Of a DNA stretch of 24,068 nt, positions 1 through 8,298 are shown piece by piece. The notes below the pieces were generated by a model. The model saw nothing but the letters and a program-made list of their open reading frames with translations. It was not told the DNA's origin and did not search any database. Numbering within the stretch: position 1 is the first letter of the stretch; the number at the start of each line of letters is the position of its first letter. The translations under genes and the position numbers were made by a program. This DNA comes from E44-bin32 sp041573795 (GTDB lineage: Bacteria; Chloroflexota; Anaerolineae; Anaerolineales; E44-bin32). The stretch is taken from NCBI GenBank assembly GCA_041573795.1, contig JBFFQB010000043.1, forward strand, positions 1 through 24,068, given 5' to 3'.

Positions 1-453
1 CCACACATCCGGTATTTTAAAGCCTAGATAATCGAGGGGAACATCAACCTGATTACGCTCTTTTTGGAGCAGCACACAGGTTTTAAGTGATGCGACTCCT
101 CGCCCTTGTAGGGTTTCATACAAGTAGGCAAGGGTATTGCCGGTATCGATGATATCCTCAACCAGAATGACGTGGGCGCCATGGATGGGCTCGCGCAAAT
201 CCATCAGGATCCTGACCGCGCCGCTTGTAGCGCTCTTGCCGTAGCTTGAAAGTGCCATGAAATCAATAGCGTGCTCTACACTTAAACGGCGGCTTAGATC
301 TGCAAGAAAAATAAAGGCTCCTTTTAGAATACCGACGAGGTAGAGTGGCTGCTTTTGCTCGTAATCTGCTGAGATTTGCTCTGCCAGCTCAATGACTCGC
401 GCTTCGATCTCAGTCTCCGAGATGATCACTCGTTCAATTGCTGACTGGCTCAT
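1..453 (-). CDS. hpt: Hypoxanthine phosphoribosyltransferase, partial at left edge
   Basis: Purine salvage enzyme that transfers phosphoribose from PRPP to hypoxanthine or guanine in the cytoplasm. I translated the 151 codons present from the minus strand. The N-terminal half has the family's YLVGILKGAFIFLADL segment (residues 38-53) and the PRPP-binding signature VILVEDIIDTGNT (95-107) with its acidic pair. A typical enzyme is about 175-185 residues, so roughly the last 25-30 residues lie beyond the left edge. The ATG at 453-451 is favoured because GGAGG sits 8 bases before it. It lies downstream of yifB on the same strand, after a gap of about 260 bases, so it may have its own promoter. The family assignment is firm; preference for hypoxanthine or guanine cannot be read from sequence. 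Confidence 0.93.
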   Translation of the reverse strand, partial: MSQSAIERVIISETEIEARVIELAEQISADYEQKQPLYLVGILKGAFIFLADLSRRLSVEHAIDFMALSSYGKSATSGAVRILMDLREPIHGAHVILVEDIIDTGNTLAYLYETLQGRGVASLKTCVLLQKERNQVDVPLDYLGFKIPDVW

Positions 454-710
454 AGCGACCGCCTCCCAAACTCGGTTTGATCATGCATGGATTTCGCCAT
501 GCTCCTGTACTGCCGCGCGTATTCAGTTTTGTGCGCACCATCTTGCACTACCTGATCGGTTGTGCAAAACCAAGCCAATCTGATGAAAGAGGTCATTTTC
601 CTTACCCTTAGAAACTGGCCTCCCCTCAAGTATAGGTTGATATCGAGAAATTAGCTTGAAAAGCGGGCAACCTAGTGGTACTCGGCTAATCTATGCGGGG
701 GACTGGGTGG
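454..710. other. Gap between yifB and hpt with one stem-loop
   Basis: This gap separates two minus-strand genes, yifB upstream and hpt downstream, and holds no convincing gene. A 63-codon plus-strand reading frame running in from inside hpt is antisense and has no recognisable content. The gap contains an imperfect inverted repeat at 543-567, described separately. Read on the minus strand, a TATACT-like -10 lies about 180 bases upstream of hpt, but I see no good -35, so no promoter is called. Confidence 0.5.
543..567 (-). promoter_or_regulatory. Stem-loop in the presumed hpt leader
   Basis: The arms TTGCACTACC and GGTTGTGCAA pair over ten positions with one T-T mismatch, around a TGATC loop. 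It lies about 90 bases upstream of the hpt start. No T-tract follows on the minus strand, so it does not look like an intrinsic terminator. It could be an operator or a leader-RNA structure, and its function is unknown. Confidence 0.35.
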
Positions 711-2243
711 CTAGGTGCGCCCAGCTTCTACCCATCTTCTGGGTCGATACTGCAAAGCCTCCGCCAGATGAGCTGGTTGAATAGACTCTTCGCCCGCCAA
801 GTCGGCAATCGTACGGCTCAACTTTAATACCCGGTGATATCCTCGAGCCGTCAGATTTAATTGCTTCATCGCCTGTCGCAACAGATGGAGACCTTCAACA
901 CCTGGATCACAATACTGGCGCACTTCGCCTGGGCCCATATCGGCGTTACTGACATGTGCACTCGATTTGAACCTCTTTAGTTGGTTCTTACGTGCCCGCT
1001 CGACCCTTGCCTGAATGACTGTCGAGTCTTCGCCGGTTCGATTTCCAGTTAATTTTTCGAAATCAACCTTCGGCACCTCGATATGAATGTCGATGCGGTC
1101 CAATAATGGACCCGATATTCGTTTTTGATAACGGGTTATGGTTGCCATTGAGCAACTGCAATCGCGTTCGCTGTCACCAAAGTAGCCACACGGGCAAGGA
1201 TTCATTGCTGCGACCAGCATGAAGTTGGCTGGAAAGGAGAGCGAACCCCGGGCCCGGCTGATTGTGACAAGCTTATCCTCCAGGGGCTGCCGTAGCACCT
1301 CAAGCACTTGTCGGCCAAATTCTGGCAGTTCATCTAAAAACAATACCCCACGATGCGCAAGTGAGATCTCTCCTGGGCGTGGCCAATTCCCTCCACCGAC
1401 TAACCCGGCATGAGAAATTGTGTGATGAGGTGCCCTGAAGGGGCGCGCTCGTAGGAGCGGTACACCTGGAGGTAATTGGTCCGCAACGGAATATATCCGG
1501 GTGACATCCAGAGCCTCTTCGAACATCATCGATGGCAGGATCGAAGGCAGCGCTCTGGCAAGCAACGTTTTCCCCGCCCCCGGCGGACCCACCATGATCA
1601 CATTGTGTGCGCCCGCCGCCGCGATTTCGAGCGCCCTCTTCGCGCTTTCCTGCCCGCGCACTTCCTGAAAGCCCAGGGCATAGCCGCTTTGTATCTCTAT
1701 CTCATCATCTACTCTCGTCGGCTTGATGCATTTGATATCCGCAAGGTGGTTGACCAGGGCCGTAAGCGATCGCACTGGCAGGACATCAATCCCTTCCACC
1801 AGGGCGGCTTCCGCCGCATCTTGCGCTGGAACGAACATTTGAGCATAACCTGCTTCAAGGGCGAGCGCAGCCATAGGGAGAATACCGCGCACATGCCGTA
1901 ACGAACCATCCAGAGAAAGTTCACCGACTGCTAGGGTTTTATTAAGTTGATTGATTTCTAACTGATCCGATGCAGCTAAAACGCCCAGTGCAATTGGAAG
2001 ATCATAAGCTGGCCCTTCCTTGCGCAGGTCGGCAGGGGCCAGGTTCACCGTTACGCGGTGACGTGGAAAGGTAAGGCCGGCATTCTTTATCGCCGCCTGA
2101 ACGCGTTCACGGCTCTCCTGAACGGCAGTATCCGGTAAGCCAACGATGGTGAAGGAGGGTAGCCCGCGAGAGGTGTCCACTTCAACTTCTACGATCTCCC
2201 CCTCCAGCCCAACGACGGCTGCAGCGTGGACTTTAGCGAGCAC
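711..2243 (-). CDS. yifB: YifB/ComM-family AAA+ ATPase (Mg-chelatase-like)
   Basis: Cytoplasmic AAA+ ATPase of the YifB/ComM family. In Vibrio and Haemophilus, ComM is a branch-migration helicase used when transformed DNA is integrated. The 510 residues match the family's usual length. Order: an N-terminal Lon-protease-like fold (about 1-170, beginning MLAKVHAAAVVGLEGE), Walker A GPPGAGKT at 219-226, Walker B FLDEL near 300, and a Mg-chelatase C-terminal lid. A Cys cluster (NPCPCGYFG then CSC) near residue 345-365 is typical of the family. The start is a GTG that restores the conserved MLAKV opening; its ribosome site is weak. It lies 48 bases downstream of the G1P dehydrogenase gene on the same strand, so co-transcription is likely. 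The family is certain; a role in DNA uptake here is inference. Confidence 0.95.
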   Translation of the reverse strand: MLAKVHAAAVVGLEGEIVEVEVDTSRGLPSFTIVGLPDTAVQESRERVQAAIKNAGLTFPRHRVTVNLAPADLRKEGPAYDLPIALGVLAASDQLEINQLNKTLAVGELSLDGSLRHVRGILPMAALALEAGYAQMFVPAQDAAEAALVEGIDVLPVRSLTALVNHLADIKCIKPTRVDDEIEIQSGYALGFQEVRGQESAKRALEIAAAGAHNVIMVGPPGAGKTLLARALPSILPSMMFEEALDVTRIYSVADQLPPGVPLLRARPFRAPHHTISHAGLVGGGNWPRPGEISLAHRGVLFLDELPEFGRQVLEVLRQPLEDKLVTISRARGSLSFPANFMLVAAMNPCPCGYFGDSERDCSCSMATITRYQKRISGPLLDRIDIHIEVPKVDFEKLTGNRTGEDSTVIQARVERARKNQLKRFKSSAHVSNADMGPGEVRQYCDPGVEGLHLLRQAMKQLNLTARGYHRVLKLSRTIADLAGEESIQPAHLAEALQYRPRRWVEAGRT

Positions 2244-2291
2244 ATACCTACTGTAGGTTAAGCAGGTGAAAAGGTCAACATTTTCCGAGAA

Positions 2292-3632
2292 TCAAATCGC
2301 AGACCAATACCCCTTTTCATAAAATAGACTTTCGACCAATCCATCCAGAAAACCCAACTCGTCGGCCAGGTCAAAGCTAGTGTAGCGCGCTCGCAGAAAT
2401 CGGATGCGGGCGTAATCGCCTTTGAAAGTCTCGATTGGCAGCCCAATTTCTTGCGGGTGGATAGGACACCCTGCCGCAAGAAGCCTTTCGTGAATCTCTC
2501 CTGGCGACATCAGCTGAGCCAGAATCTGATCGCGCAGCGTACCCCAATTGTCTTTTATTTTTTCCAGACGAGTTTGCAATGCTTCTCTGGCTACATATTT
2601 GCTGCGAGATTCAGATATACAGGTTCGGATAAGCTCTGGATCGGAAAAACTCACTTGAATCTGGTCTTGGACAGAGGAAAAATCCGGCCAAGCCTCCATC
2701 CTCGCCTCAATGTCCACACGAGCAGGGTCCATCTCCAGCAATGCGGCGACGAAGGCTGAGGAGGCGATCGTACCTACACCCACCTTATGCCCGTGGCTGA
2801 CATACTCACGTCCCAGACCTCGCATCTCCCATAGATGGCTGAAAAGATGCTCACTGCCTGAAGCCGGCCAGGATGAACGTGCGGCTTGCATGGCCAAGCC
2901 GGCCATGACGAGTCCGACCATTAAATTCTCAACTGCTGCCGGATCGCCTTGGGGTATCTTCTCCGGATTTTCAAGCCATTGCCGCAATGAGGGCTGGATC
3001 AAGGACCAGGCCTCTTTCTGGATTGGCTCGCTTCCAACAAAATCTGCGATGAGCCAATCCGCACCCGAGTTCAGCTTGGCAATTAAATCGGCGTAACCTG
3101 AACTGGTGAGTTGCGTCGGCGCCTGGCAAGCAACATCGAGATCGGCGATAAATATTTTCGGCGCCGGACACGGGTCGACTTTCTTTACACCCGCATGTGT
3201 GATCGCTGCAGCGAAGGCGGTGTAGCCATCCATCGAAGCTGCAGTCCCAACCGCAATATAGGCCCGTCCACTGCGATGGGAAGCTAATTTCACGATGTCG
3301 TTGATCGTCCCTGACCCCACGGCAATCGGGATCGCAGTGTGCTCCATCAGCTTCTGCTGAAGGAGCTTCACATTCTTGATGTCGGGCTTTAATTGTGGCG
3401 TGCCTGGAAAGACATACTCACCGAGCAGCTCGATACTTGATGCCCTCAGAATACGGCAAACATCGGCACCGGCCGCCTTGTAGGTATTCTCATCTGCTAT
3501 CACAAAAGCTTGATGCTCCGGAAAGTGCTTTTGAAAATGCAATGGTAAGAGGCTATGTGCTCCTGGTTCGATCACCACAGCTCGAGTGTCCTGGGCGTGC
3601 TGTAATGCTTCAGCAATGCTCGTTTTTTCCAC
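2292..3632 (-). CDS. egsA: sn-Glycerol-1-phosphate dehydrogenase (AraM/EgsA family)
   Basis: NAD(P)-dependent reduction of dihydroxyacetone phosphate to sn-glycerol-1-phosphate, the stereochemistry of archaeal lipid backbones. The family belongs to the metal-dependent polyol dehydrogenases; Bacillus AraM is a nickel-dependent bacterial member. Visible features are the nucleotide-binding GSGTINDIVK (106-115), the VGTAASMDGY segment (128-137), and metal-ligand candidates Asp182 (GYADLIAK), His262 (SGSEHLFSH) and His280 (SHGHKVGVGT). The length of 446 is slightly above usual. The start is a GTG preceded by an AGAGGG ribosome site about 9 bases away. It lies between the TPR gene and yifB on the same strand. 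It could act on a related polyol phosphate, but the AraM/EgsA motifs fit better than glycerol dehydrogenase. The family is firm, the substrate likely. Confidence 0.87.
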   Translation of the reverse strand: MEKTSIAEALQHAQDTRAVVIEPGAHSLLPLHFQKHFPEHQAFVIADENTYKAAGADVCRILRASSIELLGEYVFPGTPQLKPDIKNVKLLQQKLMEHTAIPIAVGSGTINDIVKLASHRSGRAYIAVGTAASMDGYTAFAAAITHAGVKKVDPCPAPKIFIADLDVACQAPTQLTSSGYADLIAKLNSGADWLIADFVGSEPIQKEAWSLIQPSLRQWLENPEKIPQGDPAAVENLMVGLVMAGLAMQAARSSWPASGSEHLFSHLWEMRGLGREYVSHGHKVGVGTIASSAFVAALLEMDPARVDIEARMEAWPDFSSVQDQIQVSFSDPELIRTCISESRSKYVAREALQTRLEKIKDNWGTLRDQILAQLMSPGEIHERLLAAGCPIHPQEIGLPIETFKGDYARIRFLRARYTSFDLADELGFLDGLVESLFYEKGYWSAI

Positions 3633-3759
3633 AGAATTGTCCCTCTTCCTTCCTTTACACCAGAGATTATTCAGGGAACCATGTGGTCTTCAATCAGTAT
3701 GGAGGTAACGATTTTTTCTTGTAAGCAGAGATGCTGCCATAACAGTCAAGTTCGAGCGC

Positions 3760-6267
3760 TCACTGATCAATGGAGATTTGATCCAATACAGCTTGTGCCT
3801 GCTGAACATAATCGCGCACAAAGGCACGATCGCGTGCAAGTTCCAGAAATATACTCAGACTGGCAACGCCTTGTTCAGTTTCTCCTAGGTCCAGGTGAAC
3901 CACGCCCTTGATGAAATGAGCCATATCTAATTTGGGCGCTAGCTCGATAGCATGCACAGCATCCGCGTACGCAAGCTCAAGTTTCCCCTGTGCCCTCGCC
4001 GCAAATGCGCGGTGCACGAAGCATGAACTTTCGTAGGCGTAGAGCTGGATTGCTCGATCTGCTTCTATGTAGCTCTCGTCAATTCTTCCCTGATGGAAGT
4101 AAACAAAACTACGTAGATTGTGCGCTTCCCAGCTATCCGGATCGATTTCCAGGGCTTGATTTAAGGCCTCTTCAGCCTGCCCCAGATCCTGATTTTCGAT
4201 CTTCACCCAGGCACGCGCTAGGTAGGCATCTAAAAGCGAAGGATCGAATTCTAATTGCTCGTCGATAAGGGCGTTCGCCTCCTCGAAATTCTCCTTCAGG
4301 GCAGCCAGCCGTGCCAGGAGCAGAGGTACTTGGATGTTCTCCGGATAAAGCAGCTTAGCCCGCTGTAGAACCGTGGCGGCCTCGTCGTATTGCTCAAGGC
4401 CCCAATAGGTGTCGGCGAGAAGGAGCTGGCTATAGATATCGTCAGAGGGAAGATCTTCAGCCCAATCCAATTCGCGCTGCATTGCTTCCTGTTGGTCTAA
4501 TTGAAAGTTTGACAGCGCCAGGAGGGCATGCGGCGCCCCCCAATCCGGTGCGAGGCCGATAATGTCAGTTGCATGCTCGATCGCGCGGGGATACTCCGCC
4601 ATGGCATAGTAGGCAATGGCCATATCCATATGGGCAATAGAGAGCTCCCAGTCCTCGCGAACAGCCTGTTCATAATAGGCAATCGCCGTGTCGAGATCAT
4701 CCTGCTGGTGAGCCAGATTTCCTAATCCATAGTAAGCCTGTGCCAAGTAATAAGGCTCATTTGCGAGCTGTAATGCGGTTTCAAAATCCTGCCTGGCAAT
4801 TTCATTCTCACCGGTGCTCAAGTGGATATATGCCATCCCGATATGAGGATCTGCCCACTCCGGGTCTAACTCCATCGCACGCCCAAACTCAAACGTGGCC
4901 TCCTCCATATTCCCCAGCGAGTAGAGCACCCATCCCAGACTATCGTGTGGACCTGCCTGATTGGGTGCAGCAAGGATTGCCTGGCGATATGCCTCTCCAG
5001 CAAGTTCGAATTCTCCAGCGTTGTAGTGCTCATCCCCACGCTCAATCGCTGCTACCAGATCGGGTCCGCCACGTAATAGTCGACCTTGTCCGGCGAAGAT
5101 CCCGAACCCCAGCAGGAGAAAGAATGCGAACCCTCCAAGTGCTCCCCAGGCTGGCAATTGAGACTTTGGTTCCTCGAGGCGCAGATCACCCTGAAGCAAT
5201 TCAAGACGAACACGCCAGTGGACACTCTCCTGGGCAGCCCGTATAGCAAGCCAGGCGAAAAGCAATCCGGCGATGCTCCACAAAATCAGGTAGATAACAT
5301 CTCCTAGCAAACCCGATTCAATTGAATCCAGAACGAACCAAATCCCACCCTGGGTAATGACCGCACCTGTGGTCAGGATGAAATCTCCCACCGAGCTAAA
5401 TCCAAGGTCATTCATGATCGCTGCGGCGTAATCACCAATGAGATAACCCTGTGGAATGCCATACCAAAGCAAACCGCCGAATCCTAAGCCGAAGATTATG
5501 GCCATGAGCAGATGGTCTGTGCCGGCGCGAGCAAAGATCCACTGTAAGGCTTCATTGAGGATCAAAGCACCTGTGTATAACATTGCGACAAAGGGGGCCC
5601 AGGTAAGGATGGCCAGGAGCAGGTAAGTTTCCTCACCCACTACCCAGCCGAGGAATAGCGTAACGATGTAATCCAGGAGACCGAGGCTGATGCCGACCAT
5701 GGATGCCCCCAGCAAACTCACAACATACCAATACGGTACTCTTTTATCCTTGAGCTCAACAGAAAGTGGGTACTTGGCTTGCAGCTGGAGCAGGCTATTG
5801 CGGGTACGCTCGTCTTCCTTGATGCGTAAGGCTTCCTGAAAAACTTTGATCGCATCGCTTGGCTCGCCAGCGTTCAATTTTTGGACGGCTACACGCGCCA
5901 ACAGTTCGACGTTTTCATCCTCAGGGATCTCACCCCCTCGCACAAGTTTGACCAGCGTGAGCGGTGTATAGATGAAACCCCATGGGATCCCCCACCATCC
6001 AGTCAAGGAGCTGATCAAGCCTGCAGCCAGCAAGCGCTGGATGCGATGTCGCCAGCAATACACACCGGTCCAGGCCCGGCGCATTGTAACCACAAGCAAG
6101 CTGAAGACATAAGGGATGATCATCGCGCGCAGAGTTTCATCGCGTCTTCCGCAGATATCGCAACTTGGGGCACCATGTGTTGTTGGACCGACGATCCCAA
6201 CACCCGAAGGGGGATAGGATGGCCCGTCAGGCTGCGATGAGGTCGGGCTTTCTTCCCTAACATCCAT
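3760..6267 (-). CDS. Multi-pass membrane protein with C-terminal TPR array
   Basis: A protein of 835 residues that I cannot assign to a named function. The first ~45 residues are Pro/Ser/Gly-rich. C36-x2-C39 and C71-x2-H74 flank the first hydrophobic segment (48-62) and could bind a metal. A second hydrophobic stretch (about 80-105) leads to a short TPR-like helical pair (NAGEPSDAIKVFQEALRIKE). A core of about six membrane segments follows (roughly residues 170-380). The second half is a run of about eleven tetratricopeptide repeats, for example ALNQALEIDPDSWEAHNLRS, placed on the side of the membrane reached after the last segment. TPR arrays usually scaffold protein complexes. The start has a clear AGGAGA ribosome site 7 bases upstream. 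It is the first gene after the terminator at 6409-6432 and precedes the G1P dehydrogenase gene by 127 bases. Confidence 0.8.
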   Translation of the reverse strand: MDVREESPTSSQPDGPSYPPSGVGIVGPTTHGAPSCDICGRRDETLRAMIIPYVFSLLVVTMRRAWTGVYCWRHRIQRLLAAGLISSLTGWWGIPWGFIYTPLTLVKLVRGGEIPEDENVELLARVAVQKLNAGEPSDAIKVFQEALRIKEDERTRNSLLQLQAKYPLSVELKDKRVPYWYVVSLLGASMVGISLGLLDYIVTLFLGWVVGEETYLLLAILTWAPFVAMLYTGALILNEALQWIFARAGTDHLLMAIIFGLGFGGLLWYGIPQGYLIGDYAAAIMNDLGFSSVGDFILTTGAVITQGGIWFVLDSIESGLLGDVIYLILWSIAGLLFAWLAIRAAQESVHWRVRLELLQGDLRLEEPKSQLPAWGALGGFAFFLLLGFGIFAGQGRLLRGGPDLVAAIERGDEHYNAGEFELAGEAYRQAILAAPNQAGPHDSLGWVLYSLGNMEEATFEFGRAMELDPEWADPHIGMAYIHLSTGENEIARQDFETALQLANEPYYLAQAYYGLGNLAHQQDDLDTAIAYYEQAVREDWELSIAHMDMAIAYYAMAEYPRAIEHATDIIGLAPDWGAPHALLALSNFQLDQQEAMQRELDWAEDLPSDDIYSQLLLADTYWGLEQYDEAATVLQRAKLLYPENIQVPLLLARLAALKENFEEANALIDEQLEFDPSLLDAYLARAWVKIENQDLGQAEEALNQALEIDPDSWEAHNLRSFVYFHQGRIDESYIEADRAIQLYAYESSCFVHRAFAARAQGKLELAYADAVHAIELAPKLDMAHFIKGVVHLDLGETEQGVASLSIFLELARDRAFVRDYVQQAQAVLDQISIDQ

Positions 6268-6408
6268 AAGCTATCTCCTGACATGCCGCAAGGATCTCGT
6301 GGCACCATCTTAGGATCGTTTTCGAGAGATTACAACCAATATCCATGCCATGCATCAAGGCAACGATCTTTTGGGGGATTAGCCCGGTGGCAGGTTCAAA
6401 TAATCAAA

Positions 6409-6432
6409 CGGGCAGGCCTGTAGGCCTGCCCG
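6409..6432 (-). terminator. Intrinsic terminator of the 6454-7584 gene
   Basis: A perfect inverted repeat with ten-base arms (CGGGCAGGCC and GGCCTGCCCG) and a four-base loop starts about 20 bases past the stop codon of the upstream minus-strand gene. On that strand it is followed by TTTGATTATTTG, an imperfect T-rich tail. It separates the histidine-bearing membrane protein from the TPR gene. Confidence 0.75.
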
Positions 6433-6453
6433 CGTAAAGGACGGACACCCTGC

Positions 6454-7584
6454 TCATACCCGGGATGAGATAACCTGTGGTTTAGAAAACAAGTAATGAT
6501 CGAAGTAATAGTGAATCCATAAAAAACTGAGGACGGCGATGTAATAAGCTCGATCGAAGGCGAAATCGAAGGGCTGATTAAGCGCGAAACGCAGGATCAG
6601 GAAGATCACGCCAGCCAGCATCACATCCGCTATCGTCAATCCTATATTGAAAAGGTAGTAGCGACGTGCCGATCCATCTTCGGACAATCGACTGACAAAA
6701 CCTGAGCGGGTCAACTCGCCTCGCCCCTGCCGTATGTTATTCAACATCCAGGTGAGCGCCAGGTATTGGAGCGAATGCCATACATTCATGCCCTGAAATG
6801 CTGTATCGAGATTTCCCAGAGCTGGTACAAAGAAGGATGCCAGGACGGTTAATCCGACAAAAACTGTCTTGGGAACATGCAGTTCACCACGCCTCCAAGC
6901 CATGGTTGTGGTTGTCAACCACGCAACCAGCGCAATTCCGAATGCCCCCCCAGCCAACCAGACCATCCAGGGCCCAAGCGGTACGATCGACCCTACCACT
7001 TCGCTCAAGTTGTTGGGCCCTATCGCAAACTGACCCGTGGCAATTTTCCAGGCTGCGATTGGATAGAGTGCCGTAAGGATGACGCCATAATCCGCCAGGC
7101 GGGAAATTAAGCTCAACCTGACCTGCTTCTTATGATTGTAAAGATCGGTGATATAGATGATCTGGTGTAGCACGTGAATGGACGCCCAAAAGAAAAAAAT
7201 CGTCAAGAGAAGCGTCAAATTGAGCAGCGCCAGAGTGATGACGACGACTGGGATGATGAGCGATGACCATACCAGCCGGGTATGCTTTTCACGGAAATCC
7301 GTATCCAGCGCCGTGCGTGTCCAGGTTGCATACATATGGGGCCCGCCCACAAGCAAAGCAACGACTCCATTCACCAGATTGCGGCTTATCGAGTCGGCGC
7401 TGGCTCCCATTAAATTGGCAAGTGGCGCGGTAAATGCCTGGAAATTGAGCAACGCAAGGTAGCCAATGTAAGGTACAGCCACCAAGACCACACTCAAGGT
7501 AATAAAGGTCAAATCCCAATTGCGGCTTCGCAACCAGAAGCTTTCTTTGGCGCCGGGTACAACACTTGCTGCTGCTACACTCAT
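6454..7584 (-). CDS. Polytopic membrane protein with intramembrane histidines, unknown function
   Basis: A protein of 376 residues with about eight to nine hydrophobic segments and no signal peptide. Histidines sit within or at the edges of helices: H83 in LLVGGPHMYATW, H137 and H140 in FWASIHVLHQIIYITD, H270 in NVWHSLQYLALTW, and H358 and H363 in LWIHYYFDHYLF. This spacing loosely recalls membrane di-iron or haem enzymes, and in particular the PH...D, S..H...D and WHS..... motifs of Brp/Blh carotene dioxygenases. I cannot establish homology by eye and give no function. Two adjacent ATGs are possible. The second (7584) is chosen because GGAGGG lies 4 bases before it; a longer frame starting at 7620 lacks a ribosome site. 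It is flanked by terminators at 6409 and 7671, so it is probably a single-gene unit. Confidence 0.75.
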   Translation of the reverse strand: MSVAAASVVPGAKESFWLRSRNWDLTFITLSVVLVAVPYIGYLALLNFQAFTAPLANLMGASADSISRNLVNGVVALLVGGPHMYATWTRTALDTDFREKHTRLVWSSLIIPVVVITLALLNLTLLLTIFFFWASIHVLHQIIYITDLYNHKKQVRLSLISRLADYGVILTALYPIAAWKIATGQFAIGPNNLSEVVGSIVPLGPWMVWLAGGAFGIALVAWLTTTTMAWRRGELHVPKTVFVGLTVLASFFVPALGNLDTAFQGMNVWHSLQYLALTWMLNNIRQGRGELTRSGFVSRLSEDGSARRYYLFNIGLTIADVMLAGVIFLILRFALNQPFDFAFDRAYYIAVLSFLWIHYYFDHYLFSKPQVISSRV

Positions 7585-7670
7585 CATTCCCTCCAAGATT
7601 GCCACACCAGTTGCATGCACTCCAGATTACCGCCTGGAGCAACATAATCGCGACCCGTTATATTAGGAAT

Positions 7671-7695
7671 AAACCCCTCAAGTCGGGAGGGGTTT
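7671..7695 (-). terminator. Terminator after the Roadblock-like gene
   Basis: Nine-base arms AAACCCCTC and GAGGGGTTT around a seven-base loop, beginning about 35 bases after the stop of the minus-strand gene at 7731. On that strand the stem is followed by ATTCC after its own TTT. The run of A and T at both stem bases would allow it to work weakly on either strand. Confidence 0.7.
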
Positions 7696-7730
7696 CATTT
7701 GAACGATGGTACAGGAGGATTGGTTTGTGA

Positions 7731-8141
7731 TCAAGCCCTGGAATATCGTTTCTTCAGGATTTTAATGATTTCAGGAACTCGCTGGCTCAGCGGCCCGAAG
7801 GTGCTCTGGACTGAGATGAGCGGGCTAAGGCCAATCGAGAGAAATCGCTTCTGATCTACGGCAACCACAAGTACCTGTGCCCTAGAACCAGCGAAGGTGA
7901 CGAAACGCAAGGATCCCCCCTCAACTTCTCCGAGAACCCGTTTCGCTGGGATCACACCTGCGGCAGTCATTGCAGCGATGCGCTCAGATCCCAGCGATGG
8001 AGACTCCGGGACACTCGCCACCATCAAGCCATCATCATCAACCAGAGCAACCCAGATCGGCTGACCCAAATCGTTCTGTATCGCCGTCAGGACTTGCAAC
8101 AGGTCGGACTGACGCGTAACCATCGAATCATTGTTTGCCAT
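7731..8141 (-). CDS. Roadblock/LC7-like domain protein
   Basis: A single-domain protein of 136 residues. The pattern is a helix (LLQVLTAIQNDLG), a strand ending in a DDDGLMVAS turn, a central helix with SERIAAMTAAG, two further strands including RAQVLVVAVDQKRFLSIGLS, and a C-terminal amphipathic helix with a basic end. This is the layout of the Roadblock/LC7 superfamily, whose bacterial members (such as MglB) bind or regulate small Ras-like GTPases. No GTPase gene lies in the window. No Shine-Dalgarno sequence is visible before the ATG at 8141 or before the alternative ATG six codons later. The gene is divergent from the SPFH operon, and the 157 bases between them must hold both promoters. 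The fold is likely, the partner unknown. Confidence 0.7.
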   Translation of the reverse strand: MANNDSMVTRQSDLLQVLTAIQNDLGQPIWVALVDDDGLMVASVPESPSLGSERIAAMTAAGVIPAKRVLGEVEGGSLRFVTFAGSRAQVLVVAVDQKRFLSIGLSPLISVQSTFGPLSQRVPEIIKILKKRYSRA

Positions 8142-8259
8142 TGATCATAGAGTAACTGCTTCAGGCTGAACTAGCAAGGCTTAAACAACACATGCTCAAT
8201 GCCTTCAACCTACTGGATCGAGGTAGGTGATTGGCAATCTATCCGCCCTGAGAGATTGT

Positions 8260-8288
8260 TTGGCCACATAAAGCCTTTGGGATACAAT
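8260..8288 (+). promoter_or_regulatory. Sigma70-type promoter of the SPFH-psuKG operon
   Basis: TTGGCC at 8260-8265 and TACAAT at 8283-8288 are separated by 17 bases. The -10 ends only 10 bases before the ATG at 8299. A transcript starting the usual 6-8 bases downstream of the -10 would begin about 3 bases before the start codon, so the message would have almost no leader. Confidence 0.6.
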
Positions 8289-8298
8289 CACCTTCCAT

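Noticed and set aside
1476..1901. 141-codon plus-strand reading frame
   Set aside because: It lies fully antisense to the well-conserved yifB gene, has no ribosome site and shows no family motif.
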